Position numbers and translations under genes: made by a program. The notes under the pieces were generated by a model, which did no database searches, had not been told where the DNA came from, and was given only the letters and a program-made list of their open reading frames with translations. Of a stretch of DNA of 64,000 nucleotides, positions 1 through 14,945 are shown one piece after another. The stretch comes from Xiphias gladius (taxonomy: Eukaryota; Chordata; Actinopteri; Istiophoriformes; Xiphiidae): positions 16,820,501-16,884,500 of the forward strand of contig NC_053416.1 of the NCBI RefSeq assembly GCF_016859285.1, in the 5' to 3' direction. Numbering within the stretch: position 1 is the first letter of the stretch; every line of letters begins with the position of its first letter.

Positions 1-371
1 AGCTGGAATGGACTCTGACTTCTCATGGGTGCATGTGGCCCTGAGTATTCCCAAGGGGGATCAGTGAATTGTCATATTTTGCTACGCTCGCTTGCTTCCT
101 AGAATTTTTAACATCAAATAAAAATAATCATACGATGTTTTACATTTTTGGCTCCTTTTTTTCCTATATAGAGTTTGTATTTTAGCCAGCAAGACATCTT
201 TTTATTGTTTTTGCCTCTGAACAGTCACTTTGCTACATCATTTATTTGCGTCACATTGAAAAAGCCGCAGGAATGCTTGACAAAAAAAGTTAAGTCAAAC
301 ATCCATTTTTCAGATAACTGCACGGCCATCCTAATCTCACTTTATTTATCCTGATCTCTTTCTGCCTGCAG

Positions 372-3589
<3,218 letters not shown>

Positions 3590-6153
3590 CTCACCTGTCT
3601 CCTAACCTGGACATTACACCAGCACACAGGTGCCGCCATGTACTGAGAGCTCTCTGGATCCTCTCCTGTGACCCAATTTTGAACACGGACTCCAAGAGAG
3701 ATTGGCAGAATTTATTCATGACCAGGAAAAAAAAAAAAGATAAAGAATCAGTGGCATAAAGATGATTTTCCCATGAGGATGAGAGAGTCGTCTGGAAACT
3801 GGCATGTCCCTGTCCCCCCAGCCTGAAGGGGATGAAGCTGACAATGTGCAGACTGACTTTGCCTCATTTTGACAGTTTGTGGTCAGTGTTTTAATATCTA
3901 CCAGAGGTTAGGACCCAATAAATGTGCTAAACCAACAGGAGAGACAGATCAGAGTTTACAAAGTTTCTGTAGTATCATGTCATTTTGAAAACTGGCAGTT
4001 GACGGGTTGTTAAACGTCGCTTCACCAAAGGAGATTAAAAGGAATGCTGATACCAATTCAAGGAATCAGCTTTCATATTGTTGTGTAATAATGAATGAGA
4101 ACTGCTTTCACCCTGGGTGTCTTGCGTTATATCCATCTGGATTACATTACTAAATAGGCACCTTTCACATCAAGACTGAGCAATTTAACTGTTGGATTTT
4201 ACTTGTTTGTTTCCATTTGATTTCAACATTACCTCCTCTTTACTCAGGTGTGATGTGTAATGCAGACTTTGGAGAGGGCTGTACTTCTCCTAATCATGCT
4301 TCTCTCATCTTCGTCAGTCTGGCAGAAATCAGAAACTCAGAAATGTGTGACGAGAGGAGAGACGCAGACACATCAGCACTTTTGTCATTTCATAGTGAAT
4401 TGTAATCTTCAGTAACTCCATGTGTTTCCCTTTGAGGGTGGTTGGTTATTCCCACTGCCTGTGTTTCCGCTGGCAGCTCAGTTTTATTATAATTAGACTG
4501 AATGAGAACCAAGTGGACTCACAGACCAGAGAACACTGTAGAATTGGTTTTCTTTGTAGAAATTTGAAAAGGAAGCAATCTGGCCTCAAACTTGTTTTTT
4601 GTTGATATAACTGATACGATTTTTTTATTCTGTATCTTCCATCTTCCAGTGCCATTCAGTTGTCTTTGTGGACTTAAATGCCAGTTTCGTACAGCTGAAA
4701 CCTCTCATGAGTGATTCAATTTTGTCTTGTTTAAATGTACCTTAAAGGGTTACTTTGACATTTTGAAGTTTAGTGTATTTTTTCCTTCATCGGGTGCTTG
4801 TTGTGTGGATGGCACAATGTTTCTGCTTTTGCCCAGCTAGCTGCACAAAAATGGTTTCTTAAAATTTAGCATGGCAAACAATACACAACTAACAGGCTAG
4901 CTTGTAGCCAGCAGTATCCATTGGTTTCTGGGTGGAATGCTAACAACACCGTTGAACTCCTGATTGATTAGCAGAGCAGCCCCCCTTCACATTATTACGT
5001 GTGCTTGTTGAAGAAGAAGAATGGACTGGAGTTGAAAATGTCAAGGTATTTCTCAAAGACTTTATAGCTCTTGAAGGATAATACCAGCCTTTTTGACATT
5101 TGGGTCATGTATAATTTTCCCCAGGTGGCTCATAGACCTGTTGTGAATCTGGAAAATGGAGCTTAAACAGCTACTAAAACAACTATGTTGGATATAAAAT
5201 GCATAGTATTGCTTTCCTAAATGGTTTTTTCTTTGTGCCATAGTCAAAACAGTTCTTTGCGTTTTGTGTTTTGTAGTATTTTTTATTTTTTTATTTATTG
5301 TTCAGCTGACAATTTTTTTTTTTTTTTTTTTTTTAAATAATAGCTCCTTGGACTTTTACTTTGCATTTTTATCATATGTGATCATTCTCTAGGGTTTCAA
5401 GAGGTTTAGAGCGCCATTTACGCACAGCTAAAGTCCATTCAAATGTGATGAATAACATAAATACAAATCCCCTTAATGCACACCAAAAGTTTTGTGTTGG
5501 TAACAGCCGCACAATGACTTGAAGTGATTGTGCTGTCCATTTGAAAAAGCACAAAATATGGTCAAAATATCTGCTGTACCAAAATCATCTATTCTCTTTT
5601 CTAACATAAATTAGTTAGCCCTTAGACAAAAACGGTGGTATTGTCCTGCAAGAGTCTGAGAGAGTTCTATTATGGGAAAAGTGGTCTTCATATTGAAGAT
5701 CTCAGTAAAATCAGCTTTGAAATAATGAATAGATAAAATTATGCTTTGATTACTGCCCTGTGTGTAGGCTAATCTGTATTTGGTATTCATAATAAAGATG
5801 CACAGCAGTGTTTACCGTCAAGGACTCATTTTTCAGCTTATGAACATGTCAGATGGCCTCTGTAGATATTTAGTCTAATCAAAGTAATTCTTACTTCAAG
5901 TGGACCAAAACTGAAAACTGCACAAGTACAGTATATGTGGAGGTCATAGACGGGCTGGAGGTGTAGACGTCATAGGACATCCCTATTTGACCTGAAAGTG
6001 TAACCCACATAATTTACCTATATCCGGTCTGATAAGAGGCTGTTCTGTCCCGGCGACCCCAGTGACTCCTGTCCTGAATTCAACACGAATGGAGACTCAC
6101 AACAAAGCAGCCCCACCATTTCCAATACACACTGATGACTCTGGATTTGTTCA
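3590..6153 (+). other. ephb4 3' UTR and downstream spacer
   Basis: No coding exon is seen after the ephb4 stop. Two AATAAA polyadenylation signals are possible ends for the transcript, at 3917-3922 (short 3' UTR of about 0.35 kb) and 5791-5796 (about 2.2 kb). Around 4745-5100 there is repeat-like text beginning AAAGGGTTACTTTGACATTT, a style common at the ends of fish MITEs. A run of T lies at 5311-5332. Frames in this stretch are short and show no recognisable domain. Confidence 0.5.
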
Positions 6154-6335
6154 AGTAAAAACACGACGATCAAGAGCCATTTGTTTTGTTGGAATCTATG
6201 AGCACTGAAATAAAACTCAATTAGAGAGTAAAGGTTTAATTCTGTAATTGAACCATTATATCCCTAATTGAGTTTTATTCCAGTGCTCATAGACTCCAAC
6301 AAAACATTTGGTTTTTGATGGTCTTGTTTTTATCT
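6154..6335. repeat. Long near-perfect fold-back (hairpin) element
   Basis: The arm 6154-6224 is the reverse complement of 6264-6335 with few mismatches. Both arms carry, in opposite orientation, GTTTTGTTGG, CTATGAGCACTG and ATAAAACTCAATTAG. The 39-base centre can pair further (GGTTTAATT against AATTGAACC), so almost the whole 182 bases can fold on itself. Most likely a MITE-type mobile relic. A transcribed hairpin is possible but unsupported. Confidence 0.75.
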
Positions 6336-6718
6336 GTGGTCAGATAAGCCCCAGCCTGAACTGTCTAAGATCATAGCAGAAATGTGGAAGGAAAACATCT
6401 GACGGGGTATTTTTTCTCTGCTTGGTGGCTTTTGTCGCAAACATGCCTCTCATCTATCCCGGCACCCCGTTTTTAATAATGAGAGAGAAACAGGAGACTG
6501 CGAGGGCGAGAATTGAGTCTCACTCCCCCATACATTTCCCAGCTTTGCCATCTCTTGCCTTCTATTTCTTCAGAGAGCCTTTACCCCCGAGGGCTCGAAG
6601 ATTGTCCTCTCCTATGTTTCCCTTCCTGGTCCTCAGCCCTTTTAATCACGAGGAGATGTTCTTTTCTTCTCCTGTGCCTCAGGCTGAGAGCAGCTTATAG
6701 CGCAGCATAAGCTTAAAC

Positions 6719-7345
6719 TCTCTCTCTCTCTCTCTTTCTCTCACACACTCACTCTCAAACACTCACACACCCTTTTTTTTTCTCTCTCCTCCTATCTCCA
6801 AAGCTACCATAACCAGGCTAAGCTGCCAGGGCTTCGAAAAGTGTTTAGATTCATTGATTAATGTATTTGATTATCACTGTATTACTGACTCATTCCTCTT
6901 GTTCTGTTGCTCTCGTGTGGCCCTCACAGTACAGACCTGCCCAAGTGGAGCGTCCCTGTAGTGGATATATATAACGATGAGTAACAACTGTTCTTGTAAG
7001 CATGTTTTTTTGTTTTTTTTAATCCCCAAGTGTGTTTTGGTTTGTATGAATCCCTGTGTCAGGGTGGTTCAGTGTTTGAAAGAGAGATGGGCATTCATCT
7101 CTGGTTTCTACTTTGTGTGACCCTTGACACCACTGTAAAGTGCAAATCTAGCCTCATCTCTGTCTGTGTATCTGAATGGCCATTCATTAGGGCTGCTGTT
7201 GAGCGGCGAGCCGACAAGGCCGGCCAGGCTTTAGCATTTGGTGGGTTGTGTCATTCCCCTTGCATTCCTGTGTGCATTCAAGTGTGGTGTGCCGGTGTGT
7301 GTGTTTGTGTGTGTACATGTGGGTGGGTGGGTGTGTGGGTGGATG
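6719..7345. repeat. CT-rich tract (6719-6740) and TG/GGTG-rich tract (7284-7345)
   Basis: Low-complexity sequence: a (CT)n run with CACACTCA flanks, and an imperfect TGTG/GGGTG run. Translated frames here are artefacts of the simple repeat. Nothing else is recognised between 6336 and 7499. Confidence 0.7.
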
Positions 7346-7499
7346 GGGGTTAACCAGTGGGACAGGTACATGTGTGTTTGAAAACAAAGGGGGCAGGGAG
7401 GGATACGATCTGAAATGGTATCACTGTGTCTGGAGCAGTAAACAGAGCAGAAAGTCAAAGTCTGATCCTGCATCAAATGTGTATTGTTGACGTATTCCA

Positions 7500-8284
7500 G
7501 CGACAGTATCGCACTTTCATAAAGTTGGGGGACTCACAAGAGACAGATATTTTTGTTTTTTTTAAAACCAAAAAATTGGTCAAATTTGAAACCGCTTTTG
7601 GCCAACTTGTCCTGACTTGTAGCTTCTAGTATAGGTCAAACACAGGATTCTAAAATTCCCATAACGCAGCTATGTAGCATTTTTCATTAGACCTAGTCTG
7701 CCTCCTAAAGGCCCACTTCATTCAAAGTCCACATATCCATTTTTTTAATGCAGGTTTTCTGTTAATAATGTTATGTCTTAAGCCTAAATTGCGATGACCC
7801 TGTTGACTCCAGCATCAGGGTTATTTAGGACTATTTTATACAGTCTAAAGGTGCCAGCGTGCTCCAACTGAAGTGCTTGTCAGATGGTTGAACAACGCCT
7901 GAAACCCCCTCCCCTCACACGTTTCTCATGTCGAAATTCTCAGGAGCTGCATCCGACTATGCAGCCTTCGGAGACTGGCCAGGTGAGCAAGGCTTGGACT
8001 TCTCTCTCTCTCTTTAATTCTCTGCACAACTGTTTGTTTTTGTGCGTACAACCAAGTTAAACGCCGTGAGTATGAATCTCAGAAAAGACTGAAAGTGACT
8101 GCCACTATCCCTGTATTTGAATGATTATCATAATCTTTTCCCCCCACATTTGAGTGTGACCACTAGGAACAGATACGAGCACTTCTGTTTTCCATCGTTG
8201 TCTTACAACGTACAAATTAGTTCGTTTCGGTCATACCCTCGCCTTGAACTCCATGTGTAAAAATGGTGGAATACCCCTTTAACA
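7500..8284 (+). repeat. Dispersed repeat, family A, copy 1
   Basis: It shares ordered blocks with 53680-54065: GCACTTTCATAAAGT, TTCCCATAACGC, CATTTTTCATTAGA and a final TGTGTAAAA..TGGTGGA..CCTTTAA. A third, inverted piece lies at 48600-48800. The order of blocks and the shared right end indicate a mobile element. This copy is longer and has gained extra sequence. It contains a small exon-like piece (7946-7980, flanked by CTCAG and GTGAGC) that I take to be part of the repeat. Confidence 0.6.
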
Positions 8285-10485
8285 TGTAAACTTAGATTAC
8301 TTTTTGGAAACCACTGACTGATTTAATTCTTCTTTTGGAATCTGCAGCATAACTTTGATTTTCTTCAGCAGCAGTAGCTTGAAGATTGAAAGTTAGATTA
8401 GAGATTGTCATTCCTGTGCCACTCGCCCTCCGCCTTAGCTGCCAGATTTCCTCCCCGAGATGATCGAAATGGCCCAATATTTCTCAGCAAATCCGCCTAG
8501 CAGCCAGCTAAGATTATTTTTCAGCTGTGTGCGCACCTGTGTACCTGTGATGGTGGTCAAAGATTGGAGGCCCATTGCTCGGCAGAGCGCTTTCACTCTG
8601 TTTTGTATTAAATCTGATCACTGGGAAAGATGTTGCTACCCACTGTTCTACAGCATATCTGTTGACTTTTCTGGTGCTTTTGCCAGGCCATCACTGTAAA
8701 TGAGAATCTGTTCTTAGCTGACCCACCTGATCAAATAAATGTTGTTAGAATGTAATTATACTTCCATGCTGCAAAACACTTTGATGTGGAATTAGTCTTG
8801 TACTTTTCATCATGAACCTAATCCAGTTAATCAATGTAAACATTTAGATGACAGCCCCCTGCTGTCTCCCGCTTGTTACTATTGTTAACATTTGTTCGAG
8901 CAGGGTATTCAAATATTGTAATATTATCTACTTCCAGGCCGTCACCTTTGAAATCAATTTATTTTTGTATAATCTCAATAAATTTGGCCCTAGATACAGT
9001 TAGATAGATCCATGTTCAGCCTGCTCCTTTGGGATTCTGTTTCTTCATAAAAATTGATTATTCATAAAGAAAAAACAGTTTGCCAACACATATTATTACT
9101 CCAAAACAGCCATAAGTCAGATATACTGTATATACCTGGTATCCACTTCTCCTTCATCAGACTTCAAAGAACACAGAATGTTTTCGATGGAGGTGTTAGT
9201 GGGATGAAGAATGCAAATATGAACGTTAACACCTTCGGGATGAGCGACTGGCCCTTCCAAAGGCGTTTGCAGGCTCCCGCTCTGTCACGGCTTTCAGTAG
9301 ACTCACAGCAGACATCCATCTCCCCTGCGGCACCCTTTTGTTTTCCACTCTGCTAAGATGTGCCCGTTGCCTTCTGTGAGGACATGAAAGGAGTGTGACC
9401 TTCCCGCTCCTTATCCTCTCTATGCGAATCACCCCTTTTTCTGAAACTCAATCCACATGCGTCAAGGACCACTAGGCTAGGGGGGTTGGGAATTAGAAGT
9501 AGCGGAAAACTATCAAATTGCTGCACAAGTCCAAAGAAGAAGTAGAGAGGCTTTGTGTGACTAAAGGATTTTGTGTGTGTGAGCATGTTTCTGAAGTAGG
9601 GGAAAGTTGATCAAAAGACTGATGAGAAATGGCAAACATCTCATGTTAAAGATGTTTCTGCTCAGCGTGATTGATAGCTCTTTTGGACTCTGGGTATTGA
9701 ACTTAGATTGATGAGTTTACTGTGCGGTCATGTGCTTAACCTCTCTCACAGGCCTCACCTTTATGTCCTAACTCAACCCAGCTCCTCCGCACCCCTGAAC
9801 CCCACAAGTGTAAATCTTTACGTCAGCTGAAAAATGTCCGTCTGCCAAAAGTCATCTCGTCACAAATTAAGAAGCAGCCTTTTTATTGTAACCACCAGGG
9901 AGTTTTGAGGTTCAGTTAGATCAGACGGAGTTTGTAGAGCTTTCAAGATTTGGAGAAACTGCCAAACATCATTTTGAAAAAACTAAGGCTTGTTTTCTGT
10001 TCTGCAGTAAAGCCTTCAGCTTTGTCTGATTTGTTCTGTTTTTTGATGATTACAGACCAAGTCTGGTCTTTGTATTTGCACTGTGGTCACAGTTGTTTAC
10101 TTGCACTGGACTAGATATTTACCGAGCAATGAGCAGTAAGCACTGGATAGTCAAATGAAAAAATTATACACATATGTAAGTTACTGCACCGAGAGCAGAT
10201 TTTGCTCTTACATGTTAAGTTTCAGCATTATTCAGTCACTTTTTTGGGATGCATGAATGCAGCTCCTCTCACAACAGGCCTACAGATTAAAGCTACCCCC
10301 CTCTGTTCCCCTGTGCCCCCGCCCCCCAAAACCTACACCCACTGTTTCAGCCGTCTTTGGATAAATGACATCCTGTCAGAGCTGTTGATTATACTGTAAA
10401 AACATGACCACTCACGTCTAGTGCTGACCCCGTGAGCAAACTGTGCTTTTTGGCTCACATTGTGACAATCTGCAGGGCACTCAGG

Positions 10486-10490
<5 letters not shown>
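8285..10490. other. Spacer without recognised gene
   Basis: I find no exon with matching splice phases and no known protein motif on either strand. The sequence is AT-rich, with a possible dispersed-repeat segment around 9140-9310 that I could not place in a family. Confidence 0.4.

Positions 10491-10556
<66 letters not shown>
10491..10556. repeat. (GT)33 microsatellite
   Basis: Uninterrupted GT dinucleotide run of 66 bases. Shorter related runs follow at 10686-10708 and 11092-11137. The reading frames with long His-Thr runs on the opposite strand are artefacts. Confidence 0.97.
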
Positions 10557-10558
<2 letters not shown>

Positions 10559-11088
10559 CTTTCTAGGTCCCTGCACCATTGGTCAAAATGTGCAGAGTCC
10601 ACTTAGAAATCTGAGGAAGTAGCATATGGTAATGATTTAACCAGCATCTGGACACAATACAGCAAGGTTTTACAAAGTATAAAAAGTGTGTGTGTGTGTG
10701 TGTGTGTAGTATTGAATTTAACCAGGTTATAGAAATACAGTAACTGTAGTCAACGTTGGCCACAGTTTTACACAGCTCAAAAACAATGCCCACCGTCCCT
10801 CTCCAAATACATAACATACCGAGAACAGAAGAACATACTCCTCCACCACAAAACAAAACAAAAGGAGGAGAGGGGTTGACATGATTTACTGTGTGATGAG
10901 CTCCCTCTAGTGTGCAGAAAGCGCGCTCCGTTTATTCTAATAGTGAGAGCAAATCATAATTGCTTTACCTCACGTTTATTGTGACTCATACCTACAAGCT
11001 CTCCCGTGTGTGGAGCAAATAAACTCAGCTGAAGCTTTAAAAACTAAATACATGTGCATATCTTCTGCACATCAGACATGTAGGCTAC

Positions 11089-11091
<3 letters not shown>

Positions 11092-11137
<46 letters not shown>
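11092..11137. repeat. (GT)n microsatellite
   Basis: GT dinucleotide run of 46 bases, the third in a 650-base cluster of GT runs just left of a CpG-rich patch. Confidence 0.95.
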
Positions 11138-11140
<3 letters not shown>

Positions 11141-11254
11141 GGTAAATTAAGCTGTGCGTCCAGGCTCTCGGCATTATTTTGGATCCGAGGCATCAGTCCG
11201 ACTTCCCTGTCAGAGGACCTGCTGTGTGAATAACTAAGCCTGTACGTGTCGCAC

Positions 11255-11720
11255 CTACAGCAGATCATTTTCGCTGCTCACCTCCAGAAGGTACAACACG
11301 GTGCGCAGCCTGCGCCATTGCCTCCGCACGTCTGGATCGACAAAAGCGGGCAGAGACGCAGAGACAGGGGGGGCAGCATGAGTGAAATGGTCAGGACAAG
11401 CGATGCGAGCTCGTCTGTAGTGTTGACAAGTTATGCCAAACACGGGACTAATCCATAATCGATTCGCTCAGCGTGCGTCTCCTGTATAAAGGGGCTTTAT
11501 TCTTGCCTTTCAAGGTTGGCGCGTTCGACAGCATCTTAACTATTGATGGAAATGTCTGTCTCCTTGGCACATCAGAGGGGAGGGGTCGTCTCAGAATTCA
11601 GCTGTTCGCGATTCTTCCACAGCAACTTTGAATCGGCCACGACTGACGAGGCGCGGGTTTATTCATCTGCGCTACTTTGTCGCCCCCTAGAGGTCGCGGG
11701 GGGGAGATGCGGCGCCCTGA
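11255..11720. promoter_or_regulatory. CpG-rich patch with CTCF-like motif; candidate distal promoter/boundary
   Basis: CpG is clearly denser here than in the flanks (for example GATTCGCTCAGCGTGCGTCTC and GAGGCGCGGGTTT). At 11681-11693 the minus strand reads CCTCTAGGGGGCG, close to the CTCF core. A possible donor (CCAGAAG|GTACAAC at about 11290) and the acceptor-like CCAG just before 14644 would allow a noncoding first exon here to splice to the kcnab3 exon at 14650. That link is inference. Confidence 0.35.
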
Positions 11721-11878
11721 CGGAAAAACAGAGTCCTGTTTTCCTTGGCCGGCCACAGATGGAGGTCTGAGTGCAACTACAATAAAAACAAAAAAAAAAA
11801 AGTCTCTCTCTCACACACACACGCTTTCTGGTCTCTCTCTTGTTGTGCGGACACTCCTTGACATCATGCCTGCCCCTA

Positions 11879-11966
11879 GCCCCTGACCCTTACTCTAACC
11901 ATTACCACTAAAATGCCTAACCCTGGACCCTAACGCTAAGATAGACCTAATGCTAACCCTCGCCCC
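11879..11966. repeat. Degenerate telomere-like (CCCTAA)n tract
   Basis: The stretch holds scattered CTAACC/CCTAACCCT/CCCTAACG units in one orientation, resembling a decayed interstitial (TTAGGG)n or a related fish minisatellite. No exact tandem array remains. Confidence 0.45.
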
Positions 11967-14649
11967 GACTCCTTAGAAACAACAAATGTACAACACAAAA
12001 CAATAATAACAATAACAATTGGAGCCCCACGTTCCCTGACCTAAAAAACAGGTACTGGACGTGAGAGGTACATTTGAGTTAACTTGTGTTCTTCGGGGAA
12101 TGTACGAAGACAGACTGTCATCTGTCAGAGTCCTCTAGCAGCTCCCACCTTCACTTTATTTTGCACCTTAACAGAAAGCAGAGCTACCGTAAAGTAAGAC
12201 GTGTCCATTTGTTAGCTATGTGAAAATTATTTACTGACGAACATATTAAGGTTTAAATTGGACATACACCGTCTTAAGTTCTTTGTGCACTTTAGTCATT
12301 AATGGCAAAATTAACTAACATTCATAGTGTTCTAACAGGGGCATTATAACAAAGAAACAAAAGAACTTCTATGTGTCATTCTACAGTGCATGGACAATCA
12401 AAGCATTTTGTTGTTTAACTTGAAGAATTTGCTAAATAACTTTCATGCAGTCCCTTAGCGTGGTTTTATGATTTGCCACCCTTACTTTTTCAGACAATTT
12501 CCTGCCCCACCACTCCCACAGTTACAATAAAACACTGTAAAATCTGACACCCTTTAGTGTACGGTGTATCAAGGTGCTGGTGGTTGAGTAAAACTGAACC
12601 TGGCAAGGATCCTGAATTGTGGTGGCCTCATTTCTTATTAAAATTTGCGTTTTTTCTGCCACACTTGAGAAAAATGCCTCCCCCTGCAGAAAACCCACTT
12701 CTCTCACTAACAACTGAGCTTGCCACCCTTTCATCACTGTACAGTATGTAGACAGTGGCAAAAAAAAAAAAAGGAAAGGACTCCCTCATGTTTGTGTACT
12801 CTATATTCCTTACTATACCCTACTACAGTATACTGTCAGACTGACCAAAACTATCTTTGCACAGTTATGGAACAGATTACTATAAAACACACTGTTCTAA
12901 CCCAGATATCTGATACTTATGCACTGTGGAGACCGGGATCCATCAAAGAAATGCAAACATATACTTCTCTATCCACTACTTCTTCATCCAACCGCACATG
13001 ACAATATTCCCACTTCTGAGAACCGCTGGTTGCCACCATGATGCGCCCTCTCTGACCTGGAAACACCCGAGGTTGTAATTTAGACTGAAGATCAAGACTG
13101 ACCTCCACCAGCTGCCGCTGTGACTGTGGTAAATCAGAACAGCGATTATAGCAGCAGCTTAATCCCAGATGATCTCTGCTTTTAAAAGCCACTGTGGCAA
13201 AGGCAGAGAGGGCCGCATCTTTGGAACAGTGCCTAACCTCCATGACAGCTGAAGGAACAGAGACAGTTAAACAGATGCATGAATGGAATCTCAGTCAGTC
13301 AATGGTCTTGACCTTTGTGTACTGGTGTACATTCATTCAATCTTTAAGTCACTGATAGGTTTTTAATCCTATGTATCCAACCTTTAACCTACTGTATGTC
13401 ACTTGTGAGCAAATGTTTTCACCACCTTCAAAATATGAATCATGACTCCTCTGATTGTTTTATTTTGAAATGGTAAAGAGCAATCTCTTGGGGGGGTCAA
13501 AATAATAGACTGTAGTTGTTTCATGGTGGGAGAGAGTGAATTCATTATTTTTATGAAAGATGCAAATTCATTTTTGTTTCCGGTATTGGTTTTTAAGCTG
13601 GGACGTAATAGCTATGCATGTAGGAGATTAGAAGGTGGATTTTCTTTGCATATACTGTTGAGAAAATAAGTAATCCTCTCCATCAACACTGTCATTTTTC
13701 TAAACTGCAGCCTCCTGTGTTTCCCTATTGTTTTCTGTCCATATGTCTGTATTTCATCTGCTTTAGTATCGTTTCATTTTAGCACTCAGTTGATGTCCTG
13801 TCCTTTTCATCAGGAGTAAGAGATTTTAGTTTCCGCTACAGTGGATAGAGGTTCCCACATTCTGTGCTTCTTCATGGTTTGTGTGAAAAACGGGCACTGG
13901 GGGTTGTGGCTTGCACAGGAACCCAGACCCCGACAGTAACACTCAGCACTGGCCTGAAGGGAAGAGACCCTCTCTCTCTTTGTTGGAGCCAACAGTAGCA
14001 GGAAGGCAGCGGTAGCGTTGGTTATGATGGCATGCCCCTGCAGATCAACTGATCAATTGTCCGTATAGGTGGGGAAAAAAACACATTACTACTCAGTGTC
14101 TGAAGAATTGGTCAGAGAGCCGAACTCTCGCAGCCTTCAATGATTCAGATTATGTGGCAGCTGCAGAAGAATGTATACTTCATCCGGGCGCTCTCGTAAT
14201 CTGAACAAATGTAAGCTGGTGGGGTTTCAACACAAATCCCTTACTGTCCCTCCTTTGAAAGATAAAGAGAGAAAGATGCTGATTGCTTTTCCCATCCGCT
14301 TTTACTCAAAGAAGAACCTCACATCAGCAGGAATCATTGTTTGTGACTGGGTGTTGCTGCTGACATGTTAGGACTGGCTTTGTTTTATTTTGGATTTAGA
14401 CTCCACAAAGGAGCGATCGAGACCTTTGATATTTTAAAGGTGCTTTAAGTTCTTGTTTCCAGCAGCTTGATGTCTGACATCCTCGGGCCGGATGTTTCAA
14501 ATCTTCACGAATCTCTATCAAAATAGCACTGCCTTGTTGTTTTGTTTCTATCTCAGAAGCTGATTTTACCTAAAGCAGATGTAGCAGGTAAAACCGAGCA
14601 AAAGAGAAGAACGATTTTCATCAGTTCCAGCACTTGATTCCAGATAACA
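11967..14649. other. Spacer upstream of the kcnab3 distal first exon
   Basis: No coding exon recognised. The 5' leader of the 14650 start must be in here, either directly upstream or as a separate exon joined at the acceptor-like sequence ending at 14643 (TTGATTCCAG). Confidence 0.4.
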
Positions 14650-14945
14650 ATGTTTGCCAGCCGTGGTGGTAGTGGAGGGGGAAAGGGAGGGAAATACTCA
14701 GTGGAAGACCTCTATGGCATCAGTAAGAAGCCCAAGGCATCGTCCTCCTCAGGGAGTATTGTGGCCAAATCTGGGGCCCGGAGCAGCAAGACCTCGGACC
14801 AGAGGACTGAGTCCGAGGCCCTGGCTTCGCAGATCCTGGAGGCGGCGCACAGGCTGGTGGAGCGACGCCGACTGGAGCTCTACCTGAGAGAATGTGGCCT
14901 CTCCCTGGCCGAGTGCGAGGCTGAACGCTCTGCTATGGTATACAG
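14650..14945 (+). CDS. kcnab3: Alternative first coding exon of kcnab3 (distal isoform N-terminus)
   Basis: ATG at 14650 opens a 296-base exon encoding a 98-residue N-terminus that ends ...ERSAMVY plus two bases AG and a consensus donor (AG|GTGAGAG). The last codon is completed by the G that opens the common exon at 30086, giving [13 protein letters not shown]. This is the same phase and the same Arg as the proximal first exon at 19746. The peptide begins with a Gly-rich basic stretch, then Ser/Lys-rich text, then a probable amphipathic helix (LEAAHRLVERRRLELYLREC). The layout recalls the Kvbeta1.2/1.3 N-termini of KCNAB1, including a weak YLxxCxLSxxE match, but it is not the cysteine-containing 'ball' type. 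The isoform would have 426 residues. The AACAATG context has A at -3. Transcription is not proven. Confidence 0.75.

Noticed and set aside
7946-7980. Exon-like 35-base piece with CTCAG and GTGAGC borders
   Set aside because: It sits inside a dispersed repeat copy and has no partner exons in phase.
10333-11268. Frames with long His-Thr runs and similar repeats near the GT microsatellites
   Set aside because: Products of translating (GT)n/(CA)n; no flanking exon signals.
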